DNA from: Candidatus Micrarchaeia archaeon
GTDB lineage: Archaea; Micrarchaeota; Micrarchaeia; Anstonellales; Bilamarchaeaceae
Reading direction: 5' to 3'
Length of the DNA stretch: 5,957 nt
Assembly: GCA_041650355.1 (NCBI GenBank)
Contig: JBAZLI010000058.1
Location: 1-5,957 of the forward strand
Position 1 is the first letter of the stretch; each line of letters opens with the position of its first letter. The notes under the pieces were generated by a model. That model was given only the letters and a program-made list of their open reading frames with translations. It ran no database searches and had not been told where the DNA came from. Shown piece after piece: positions 1 through 5,094 of the stretch. A program made the translations under genes and the position numbers.

Positions 1-1274
1 AGCACAAACCCTAATATCGCAGATATGAACCCGAATACGCATAGCCCCAGAAAAATATTGCTTCCAGTCTCATTCATGTATCCTCTTTTCTTGAACCCAT
101 CTTCAACTTCCTTTTGGAATCTGCGATAAAATACGCTATAAATCTGCTTGGATACACCGCTGGCCATCCCATATTCTACACTGAAATAACCCTCCTGGCC
201 CCTTCGCCCGCTTATGAAATCGTAAAGCGCGCGCTGGTGTGACTTCAGCGATTCCAAATTCTTTCCTTCATTAAGATAGAACACAACCGTTTTCTTCTTG
301 CTCTTGAAAAGGAAACCAACCTCAACTTCCTTTTCTTCCATGCGCAAATATTCTTGTTGCACCAACCACAGCATTTCACCGCTTATGCTGTTCGGCTCGG
401 CCTTCCTGCTCAATAGATATGAAGCTTCCGCAGGAGACAAATCCCCTGGCGGTTCGCGTTCATAAGGCGCAACATATTGAAGTTGGGAAAGAGCCGTTTC
501 CCTTCCATATATCAGATAAAGGAGAATGAATGCAAGCGGAAGCCCAAGCGCAAGCCCGTAATAAAACACCCTATATACAATGCCCTTCAGTTTCGTCTCC
601 TCAATATACTTTTTTTCACCCTCTACTATCTCTGTCTTGCTCATATAATTCGGGGCCTTCCTCATATTGGAAAACCATTCCTTTGGCATAACAAGATTGA
701 TTTCAAGAATGATTCCAGAGGGGTGGTTGTTGGAAATCAAGCCCACATAATTCGCGCCCGTGGTATTGGTTATGCCTAAAATAGGCGGATGAACAAAATA
801 CTCAACTTTGTCGGTATCTCCTGGAACATGCACCGTGGCCTTCAGCTCCCCCACTCCCTCTGTCCACTGGTCGCCCCACAATTTGTAGAAGAACTGCGCG
901 CAATCTTTTTGCTCAAGCACTTCCCCTTCTAAAGTATAAGTGAAGACCGCATTCACAGTCTCATAAGAATAATCGCTCTTCAGCACGAGCTCCCGCCACC
1001 CCCCGTTCATCTGGGTGTAGAATTCGCATTCCTTCTGCTCGCAATATCCAGAGGCATTGACGATGGCGAGGTCCGGGGGCTTCTGCACGTAAAGCTCGCG
1101 GAAAGTCCCGTCAAGCACGTAAGTTATGTTCTCCTTCACATATATGGTCCCGTCCTGGTTGAGGTAATAATCAACGCTGGCCCTGGGAATGGAATAGCTC
1201 CCGCTGGCAGAGAAAGCAACGCCCGAGAGCGCGAGCGCAACAAATACAATGGCGAACAGCATTTTTCTTTCCAT
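1..1274 (-). CDS. DUF2207 family membrane protein (3' end outside window)
   Basis: I translated the minus strand from the ATG at 1274-1272; the frame stays open to base 1, giving 424 codons, so the C-terminus is missing. Residues 1-22 look like a signal peptide. An exported domain follows (about 23-235) with sequons N49, N73 and N170 and a close cysteine pair, C78 and C83. A membrane helix spans about 237-256 and ends in the family-typical YGRE. Soon after comes LSPAEASYLL (279-288), the hallmark of DUF2207/YciQ-like proteins. A charged cytoplasmic segment runs to about 405, and a second helix begins near 407 at the window edge. The biochemical role of the family is unknown; a cell-envelope function is inferred. 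The start is supported by GGTGG six bases upstream. The gene follows the M50 protease gene by 18 bases, so co-transcription is likely. The second half is richer in A and T than the first. Confidence 0.85.
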   Translation of the reverse strand, partial: MERKMLFAIVFVALALSGVAFSASGSYSIPRASVDYYLNQDGTIYVKENITYVLDGTFRELYVQKPPDLAIVNASGYCEQKECEFYTQMNGGWRELVLKSDYSYETVNAVFTYTLEGEVLEQKDCAQFFYKLWGDQWTEGVGELKATVHVPGDTDKVEYFVHPPILGITNTTGANYVGLISNNHPSGIILEINLVMPKEWFSNMRKAPNYMSKTEIVEGEKKYIEETKLKGIVYRVFYYGLALGLPLAFILLYLIYGRETALSQLQYVAPYEREPPGDLSPAEASYLLSRKAEPNSISGEMLWLVQQEYLRMEEKEVEVGFLFKSKKKTVVFYLNEGKNLESLKSHQRALYDFISGRRGQEGYFSVEYGMASGVSKQIYSVFYRRFQKEVEDGFKKRGYMNETGSNIFLGLCVFGFISAILGFV

Positions 1275-1292
1275 GGATACCACCCGAACAAA

Positions 1293-2600
1293 TCATAGTA
1301 TGAAAGTAACAAATATATAGCATCCTGCGACGAACACGAACGAAGCGAGCCACACGAAGAAATTCCAGTCCTTTATGTCCTTCCCGTCCAGCCCGCTGAA
1401 CGGAAGCATCTCTGCCATCGCCCAGAGCGCGCTCGTCGTGTAAATTATCTGGAAAAGCACGTGCGGATAAATCACGTTGATGAATGCGAAAAGCAGCATC
1501 GCCCCGTTGCTCAGCAGCGGCGCGCCCAGCTTCATCAGCCCGACCTTCCATCTCTCTGTCTCTTTCGGTATTTCTTCGAGTATGAACCCCTGCACCGAGA
1601 ACGCGTTGCCCAGGAAGGAACTCACCAGAGTCACAAGCGAGCCCGCGGGCCAGAACCTGTACTCCATCCGTATCTTGAAGAAATGCGCGAAAATGCGGTG
1701 CGTCAGTTCGTGCGCTATCCCGGCAATCAGGCATATTATCGTGTTTATGAACGTCCAGAGAAGGAATTCCGGGGTCGGGCCGAAATACTGCCAGCTTATG
1801 GAAATCCCCAGGACAAGGGAAGCCCCGATTATGGCGAGCGCTTCGCTCAAATTCACTTTCCATGCATATACGCTCCCCTCCCCGACCTTCCTGTTTTTCC
1901 TCCCTATATCTAACGCCTTGAACTCGAAAACCGTCCTTGCCACGTTCATGAGCGCGAGCATGACCAGGGATACCGCGGTAGCCGCCGCAGGCACGTATTC
2001 AGGAGGTATGAATGCGCTGAGCGGCGAGTACCTCACGCTTATCCGTCCCGCGTTCGAGACTCCGCGCTTGTCCGATAGCGCAACCACCACGCTTCCATTC
2101 CCATTCTGGCCGTAATTCACCAGGAACTGGCCGTACACTTCCTCGCTCTCGTTCAGCACCCCGCGCTTGTCCAAAATCTCAGTCATCCTGTTCTGGGAAG
2201 GCCCGCCTATAAGCACGACTAGCGGATACGTTCCTGAATCTATGATTGCAAGCGCCGCATCTCCATCCCCCATCGCAGTAGCGTTGGCTATTGCAGGATA
2301 CGCGGCTTTGGCGCTTTCCCACAACGCCTTCTCGGCCGCATCAGTGCCGCTGCCAGTGACCACGAGCGTCATCTTCGCTGCAATCACTTCGAAACTTCCG
2401 TTGGCGCTTTCCCAATCGCTCTCGTTTATCATCCCGAATATTTTCTGCGCGAAAGCGAATTCGCTGCCGTTCATCATTCCCATGCCTTGGAAAGCAGAGT
2501 AATTCATACCTCCTGCAGCGCTGATTACGCCTTGGGGAAGCTGGGCAGCCGAAAAAGAGGCCAGCAAAGCGAGCAGAATCATGTTCCTGAGAATACGCAT
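1293..2600 (-). CDS. M50 (site-2-protease-like) membrane zinc metallopeptidase with secreted N-terminal domain
   Basis: A complete 435-residue protein. Residues 1-20 form a signal peptide. Residues 21 to about 200 form an extracytoplasmic domain with seven N-X-S/T sequons (N33, N44, N59, N67, N106, N150, N168). It also has a segment LVVLIGGPSQN (127-137) that recalls archaeal S-layer proteins. Hydrophobic helices follow near 203-221, 252-271, 279-297, 318-338, 358-379, 381-398 and 412-434. HELTH (297-301) supplies the two zinc histidines and catalytic glutamate of M50 enzymes. LPFSGLDG (399-406) matches the second M50 motif, whose aspartate D405 is the third zinc ligand. Such enzymes cut substrates within or near the membrane; the substrate here is unknown. 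No ribosome-binding site precedes the ATG, and a TATA-like tract lies about 25 bases upstream, so the mRNA is probably leaderless. The DUF2207 gene follows after 18 bases and may encode a partner or substrate. Confidence 0.88.
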   Translation of the reverse strand: MRILRNMILLALLASFSAAQLPQGVISAAGGMNYSAFQGMGMMNGSEFAFAQKIFGMINESDWESANGSFEVIAAKMTLVVTGSGTDAAEKALWESAKAAYPAIANATAMGDGDAALAIIDSGTYPLVVLIGGPSQNRMTEILDKRGVLNESEEVYGQFLVNYGQNGNGSVVVALSDKRGVSNAGRISVRYSPLSAFIPPEYVPAAATAVSLVMLALMNVARTVFEFKALDIGRKNRKVGEGSVYAWKVNLSEALAIIGASLVLGISISWQYFGPTPEFLLWTFINTIICLIAGIAHELTHRIFAHFFKIRMEYRFWPAGSLVTLVSSFLGNAFSVQGFILEEIPKETERWKVGLMKLGAPLLSNGAMLLFAFINVIYPHVLFQIIYTTSALWAMAEMLPFSGLDGKDIKDWNFFVWLASFVFVAGCYIFVTFIL

Positions 2601-2619
2601 GGTCGTTAATCTGCCGCGC

Positions 2620-2634
2620 TTTTTTTAAGCTTAA
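2620..2634. promoter_or_regulatory. Divergent TATA-like promoter tract with 10-bp palindrome
   Basis: The 49-base gap between the M50 and ATPase genes holds a T-run joined to TTAAGCTTAA (2625-2634), a perfect palindrome. Read on the minus strand, the A-rich tract is about 25 bases before the M50 ATG. On the plus strand, the T-run centre is about 26 bases before the ATPase ATG at 2650. Both genes lack ribosome-binding sites, fitting two leaderless transcripts from back-to-back promoters. Confidence 0.5.
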
Positions 2635-2649
2635 TTGAGTAGCCAACCC

Positions 2650-3495
2650 ATGGCCAGAAAGAAAGGCGCGCAAGACCATGTCGTCATACGGCTGATCAGA
2701 TCCATTCTCGGCTTTCTCAAGTGGTGTGTTCTCACCCTCTGGAGCGTGCTCCGATTGTTTTTCAGCCTGCTTACCATAGGGGGGAAAAAATACGCCGAAG
2801 CGCAGGAAGAAAGGAAAAGGCCTGGAAAAGGGCCGCAGTACGAACCTCTGGCGGAAATTGAAAATTCCAGTGGCTCTGTATCCGGTTTTGAATCCATGCT
2901 TTATTCAGGCAAAAGCGCAATCGGGCTCGTAGTCGGGGCGCGCGGCTCGGGAAAAAGCGCCCTGGGAGTGAAAATCGCGGAGAACATGCGCGCCAAGACA
3001 TCGCTTCCGGTCTATGCGATGGGTTTCGAGAAAAAGGCGCTTCCGCTCTGGATAACTCCGGTGCAGTCGCTAGGAGAGGTGAAGAACCGCTCCTTTCTGC
3101 TGGTGGATGAAGGCGGCATAGCATTCTCCTCCCGCAATTCCATGTCCGAATTGAACAAGCTCCTCAGCGAGCTGCTCCTCATCTCAAGGCACAAGGACAT
3201 TTCGGTGCTTTTCATAACCCAGAATTCCTCGAACATAGAAGTGAACACGCTCAGGCAGGTGGATTATCTCCTGCTCAAGGCACCCTCCCTGCTCCAGCTG
3301 GATTTCGAGAGGAAGAAGATAAAGGAGATATACGAAAAGGCTAAAGAGGGATTCGGGAAGCACAAATACGTGAAGGGCCTCACGTTCGTGTACTCGGATT
3401 CGTTCACCGGCTTTGCCTCCAATTCCCTCCCTTCCTTCTGGAGTGAAAAGTTGAGCAAATCCTACGGGGAAAAGAAGCCCGGAGAGGCTAAATAG
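2650..3495 (+). CDS. Membrane-anchored P-loop ATPase, Zot/pI-like (FtsK-HerA type)
   Basis: A 281-residue protein. A basic N-terminus leads into a long hydrophobic stretch (about 11-45) that is one long helix or a hairpin. A charged linker (46-70) follows, then the ATPase core. The Walker A motif is GARGSGKS (96-103). Walker B is FLLVDE (149-154). ISRHKDISVLFITQN (178-192) resembles the conserved histidine-arginine and sensor glutamine region of Zot/pI and other FtsK-HerA ATPases. Zot/pI proteins drive filamentous-phage export, and relatives pump DNA. Which role applies here cannot be read from the sequence. In phage Zot the membrane helix follows the ATPase, whereas here it precedes it, closer to coupling proteins. 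I chose the ATG at 2650 over a TTG at 2635 because a T-rich TATA-like tract lies about 26 bases before the ATG and neither start has a ribosome-binding site. It is divergent from the M50 gene. Confidence 0.7.
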   Translation: MARKKGAQDHVVIRLIRSILGFLKWCVLTLWSVLRLFFSLLTIGGKKYAEAQEERKRPGKGPQYEPLAEIENSSGSVSGFESMLYSGKSAIGLVVGARGSGKSALGVKIAENMRAKTSLPVYAMGFEKKALPLWITPVQSLGEVKNRSFLLVDEGGIAFSSRNSMSELNKLLSELLLISRHKDISVLFITQNSSNIEVNTLRQVDYLLLKAPSLLQLDFERKKIKEIYEKAKEGFGKHKYVKGLTFVYSDSFTGFASNSLPSFWSEKLSKSYGEKKPGEAK

Positions 3496-3521
3496 TCGCC
3501 CGCCATAGTTTTTCATGTATA

Positions 3522-3529
3522 TTTATATA
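3522..3529 (+). promoter_or_regulatory. TATA box of the M23 peptidase gene
   Basis: TTTATATA lies about 35 bases before the ATG at 3561. Archaeal transcription would then begin near 3550, leaving a leader of about ten bases that includes the GGTG ribosome-binding site at 3552-3555. The good spacing suggests the gene is transcribed independently of the ATPase gene. Confidence 0.6.
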
Positions 3530-3560
3530 CTAATCGCGCTCAAATAAATCCGGTGTTCTT

Positions 3561-4352
3561 ATGGGAAATCCTCCCTTACTGGTTTCTGTACCTAGTATAC
3601 TCAAATTGGGCGAAGCATCTGCCTGGGCTTCGAAATCCAGGAACGAGATGAAGAAATCCGTGTGGCTCGCAACTTTGCCTGACAAGACAGTGCGGGCTGT
3701 AGTAAGATACACAGGTCCGAAGGGGCTGAGCTGCATATACGACCCCTCTGCTTATGACCAAGCGACCAAGACTTTTGGAATCGGCTACTCGGAAAGAATG
3801 TACAAGAAAATTTTCGGAGTGGACGTAAAGAGCATGATTCCGTTCTCGTTGCCCGGTCCAAAGAAAAGCGACCTGGAACTGCTGAAGGACCATGTTCCCC
3901 CGTTCGGGATTTTGGGCGCTTCGCGCCACAACAGTTCAACAGAACGGCACTACAAGCACACTGGAATAGATATATACGGCCCCGAAGGCACCGCGCTTTT
4001 TGCGCCATCCGATGGGACTGTGGTTCGGGCCACCAATGAGAAGCGCGCGGGAAACTTTATTGAGATTAATGACGGCACTTATTTTTTCCGTTTTCTCCAT
4101 TGCAAAGAATTGCTTGCCGATTTCGGAGCCCATGTTTTCCAAGGAGAGAAAATAGGGACTCTGGGCTCCACTGGAAACGCCAGATACGCGCGTTCCTGGA
4201 TACTTTCAGGCGGCACAGGCAAAACCGGCAAATCCCACCTGCATCTTGAAGTCCGAGGCGGCAATGTCAGAAATGGGACGCCGTTCGATGGCATAGCGCT
4301 TCTTGAAGAGGGCCTGATTGGCGTGTTCCTAGATGTAGAGAACCTGAAATAG
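3561..4352 (+). CDS. M23 (LytM-type) zinc metallopeptidase, no signal peptide
   Basis: A 263-residue protein with a complete M23 active site. HTGID (133-137) gives the first zinc ligands H133 and D137. H180 sits in FFRFLH, where the family has its Y-x-H-L histidine. HLHLEV (226-231) supplies the final H-x-H pair (H226, H228). Surrounding segments such as FAPSDGTVV (147-155) and GEKIGTLGSTG (195-205) are also typical. M23 enzymes usually cut peptide cross-links in bacterial peptidoglycan, often at glycine bonds. Between GSTG and KTGKSHLH lies an extra stretch of about 15 residues (206-220) not found in the usual GSTG-x-TGPHLH arrangement. Residues 1-110 form an unrecognised domain. There is no signal peptide or membrane helix, so the protein is cytoplasmic, exported another way or released by lysis. 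The start is well supported by GGTG five bases before the ATG and a TATA box about 35 bases upstream. It lies 65 bases after the ATPase gene. Confidence 0.85.
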   Translation: MGNPPLLVSVPSILKLGEASAWASKSRNEMKKSVWLATLPDKTVRAVVRYTGPKGLSCIYDPSAYDQATKTFGIGYSERMYKKIFGVDVKSMIPFSLPGPKKSDLELLKDHVPPFGILGASRHNSSTERHYKHTGIDIYGPEGTALFAPSDGTVVRATNEKRAGNFIEINDGTYFFRFLHCKELLADFGAHVFQGEKIGTLGSTGNARYARSWILSGGTGKTGKSHLHLEVRGGNVRNGTPFDGIALLEEGLIGVFLDVENLK

Positions 4353-4353
4353 G

Positions 4354-4363
4354 TTTTGGTTTT
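4354..4363 (+). terminator. T-rich terminator after the M23 gene
   Basis: Two T4 runs separated by GG start two bases after the stop codon of the M23 gene. T-rich tracts without a hairpin commonly end archaeal transcripts. It also precedes the HTH promoter. Confidence 0.35.
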
Positions 4364-4373
4364 GGGACAATCC

Positions 4374-4381
4374 TTTATAAA
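4374..4381 (+). promoter_or_regulatory. TATA box of the HTH operon
   Basis: TTTATAAA fits an archaeal TATA box. A second candidate, ATAAATATT (4394-4402), lies 20 bases downstream. Transcription would start near 4400 or near 4425, giving a leader of about 30-55 bases before the ATG at 4456. Confidence 0.5.
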
Positions 4382-4425
4382 CGAATATCCAACATAAATA
4401 TTACTCGAACAGAAAGAAGAAAGAC

Positions 4426-4445
4426 AAAAACGAAAAACGAAAACG
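4426..4445 (+). repeat. Tandem AAAAACG heptamers in the HTH leader
   Basis: AAAAACG occurs twice in direct succession and is followed by a third copy lacking one A. The repeats lie within a longer A- and G-rich stretch from 4411 and abut the ribosome-binding site. They could be an operator for the HTH protein or simply an unstructured leader that favours ribosome loading. Confidence 0.5.
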
Positions 4446-4447
4446 GG

Positions 4448-4747
4448 GTGAAAAAATGGCAAAGAAGTCCGAGCCATCACAAGGGTGGTTTGAAATCCAG
4501 TAAGGAACCAGTTCCTCAGGCCAGTTTCAGAAATCAGCCTAATTTTGTCGAATCCCAGCGTGAAATGGAAAAAGAGCCCAGAGTGGGAAGACCTTCTACT
4601 CTCAATTCGGAAAAGCTCTATCTTCTTCTTGAGGCCTATTACACGAGGCCATATTCGCTCCGCCAGCTCGCGTCGATGTTCGGAGTTTCCAGAATGACGG
4701 TGTGGCGCACAGTGCAGCAATACTCGTTTGATGGGGTGAAACTATGA
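4448..4747 (+). CDS. Small helix-turn-helix DNA-binding protein
   Basis: The reading frame of 99 codons from a GTG encodes a basic, probably disordered N-terminus and then GRPSTLNSEK (47-56). A helix-turn-helix follows at about 69-92, containing LASMFGVSRMTVWR (74-87). This pattern is seen in resolvase-type and homeodomain-like HTH proteins. The protein probably binds DNA as a regulator; no enzymatic domain is attached, so it is not a recombinase. The start is uncertain. The GTG at 4448 lies inside the ribosome-binding site of an ATG at 4456 in a different frame and has no good site of its own. The ATG at 4565 is the only other in-frame start and still keeps the whole HTH (60 residues). A frameshift joining the 4456 ATG to this frame is also possible. 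The gene overlaps the next by ATGA, so the two are probably translated together. Confidence 0.7.
   Translation: MKKWQRSPSHHKGGLKSSKEPVPQASFRNQPNFVESQREMEKEPRVGRPSTLNSEKLYLLLEAYYTRPYSLRQLASMFGVSRMTVWRTVQQYSFDGVKL
4456..4503 (+). CDS. Possible 15-codon leader ORF, or the true 5' end of a frameshifted HTH gene
   Basis: An ATG at 4456 follows GGGGTGA (4445-4451) with a four-base gap. The same seven-base site and the same gap precede the ATG at 4744. From it a 15-residue peptide, MAKKSEPSQGWFEIQ, is read up to a TAA at 4501-4503. The +1 frame relative to it is the HTH gene. Either this is a short leader peptide, or one base has been gained or lost between 4459 and 4503 and the peptide is the real N-terminus of the HTH protein. 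The sequence alone does not decide. Confidence 0.35.
   Translation: MAKKSEPSQGWFEIQ
4733..4739 (+). promoter_or_regulatory. Ribosome-binding site GGGGTGA inside the HTH gene
   Basis: This lies four bases before the ATG at 4744 and within the last codons of the HTH gene. It supports translation of the 99-residue protein and is identical in sequence and spacing to the site at 4445-4451. Confidence 0.65.
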
Positions 4748-5043
4748 GTGTAGCACAAGTTAATCTTACAAAGCCAGGTATGTTCAATCCAGCAGCAACC
4801 GGACGTTGTTTGGCTCCTGAGCCGAAGGCAAGGAAAATGCCTGGAAACGGGCATGGTGAAGAAGCATGCAAAAAACAACCCGCTGCCCAAGTGTTTTCAG
4901 GAAAAATGCTTGAGCCGACGTGGAGCGAATACCTAAGCGGATGTACCGGGACCGAAAAAAATCAGAAGCCCAAAACACAGCATGTTCTCCCGCTCAGCCA
5001 GAGCGACACCCGGGCACATAATGATGGCATGTATCCACTCTGA
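4744..5043 (+). CDS. Small protein of unknown function, coupled to the HTH gene
   Basis: A 99-residue protein that I do not recognise. It starts at an ATG overlapping the TGA of the HTH gene (ATGA) and has a strong ribosome-binding site, GGGGTGA, four bases upstream. This arrangement is the main evidence that it is real. The product is polar and rich in proline, glycine, lysine and glutamine, with no membrane helix or signal peptide. It has three cysteines (C22, C42, C67) and reads as largely disordered. Base composition is a little more AT-rich than the transporter gene downstream. Coupling to the HTH gene suggests a partner of that regulator or a second product of the same small module. A T-rich tract directly after its stop would end the transcript. 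Confidence 0.6.
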   Translation: MSVAQVNLTKPGMFNPAATGRCLAPEPKARKMPGNGHGEEACKKQPAAQVFSGKMLEPTWSEYLSGCTGTEKNQKPKTQHVLPLSQSDTRAHNDGMYPL

Positions 5044-5044
5044 G

Positions 5045-5055
5045 CTTTTGTTTTT
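5045..5055 (+). terminator. T-rich terminator after the small-protein gene
   Basis: T4 and T5 runs begin two bases after the stop at 5043. No stem is visible. The tract fits the archaeal type of terminator and separates the HTH unit from the transporter promoter. Confidence 0.45.
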
Positions 5056-5059
5056 GTAC

Positions 5060-5068
5060 TATAATTAA
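5060..5068 (+). promoter_or_regulatory. TATA-like box of the MFS transporter gene
   Basis: TATAATTAA is centred about 31 bases before the ATG at 5095. With no ribosome-binding site present, transcription starting within a few bases of the ATG is the likely arrangement. Confidence 0.5.
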
Positions 5069-5094
5069 AAACCTTATTCGGAAAATTCATCCGT

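Noticed and set aside
477..779. 100-codon plus-strand frame within the DUF2207 gene
   Set aside because: It lies antisense to a continuous, motif-bearing coding frame and has no start signal.
1171..1863. Minus-strand frame overlapping both the M50 gene and DUF2207 gene
   Set aside because: It is a frame-shifted shadow of two well-supported genes, with an arginine-rich, domain-free translation.
1477..2115. Long plus-strand reading frame opposite the M50 gene
   Set aside because: It is the mirror of a clear protease gene with motifs and signal peptide. Its own translation has no recognisable domain, and no promoter or ribosome-binding site precedes it.
2635..2649. TTG start adding five residues to the ATPase
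   Set aside because: There is no ribosome-binding site and no TATA box at leaderless distance from it; the ATG at 2650 fits the T-rich tract better.
4079..4720. 213-codon minus-strand frame opposite the M23 and HTH genes
   Set aside because: It crosses a promoter and two supported genes, and its translation is low in recognisable structure.
4448..4747. HTH protein as a resolvase or transposase
   Set aside because: Only the HTH part resembles resolvases; there is no catalytic serine or DDE domain and no inverted repeats nearby.
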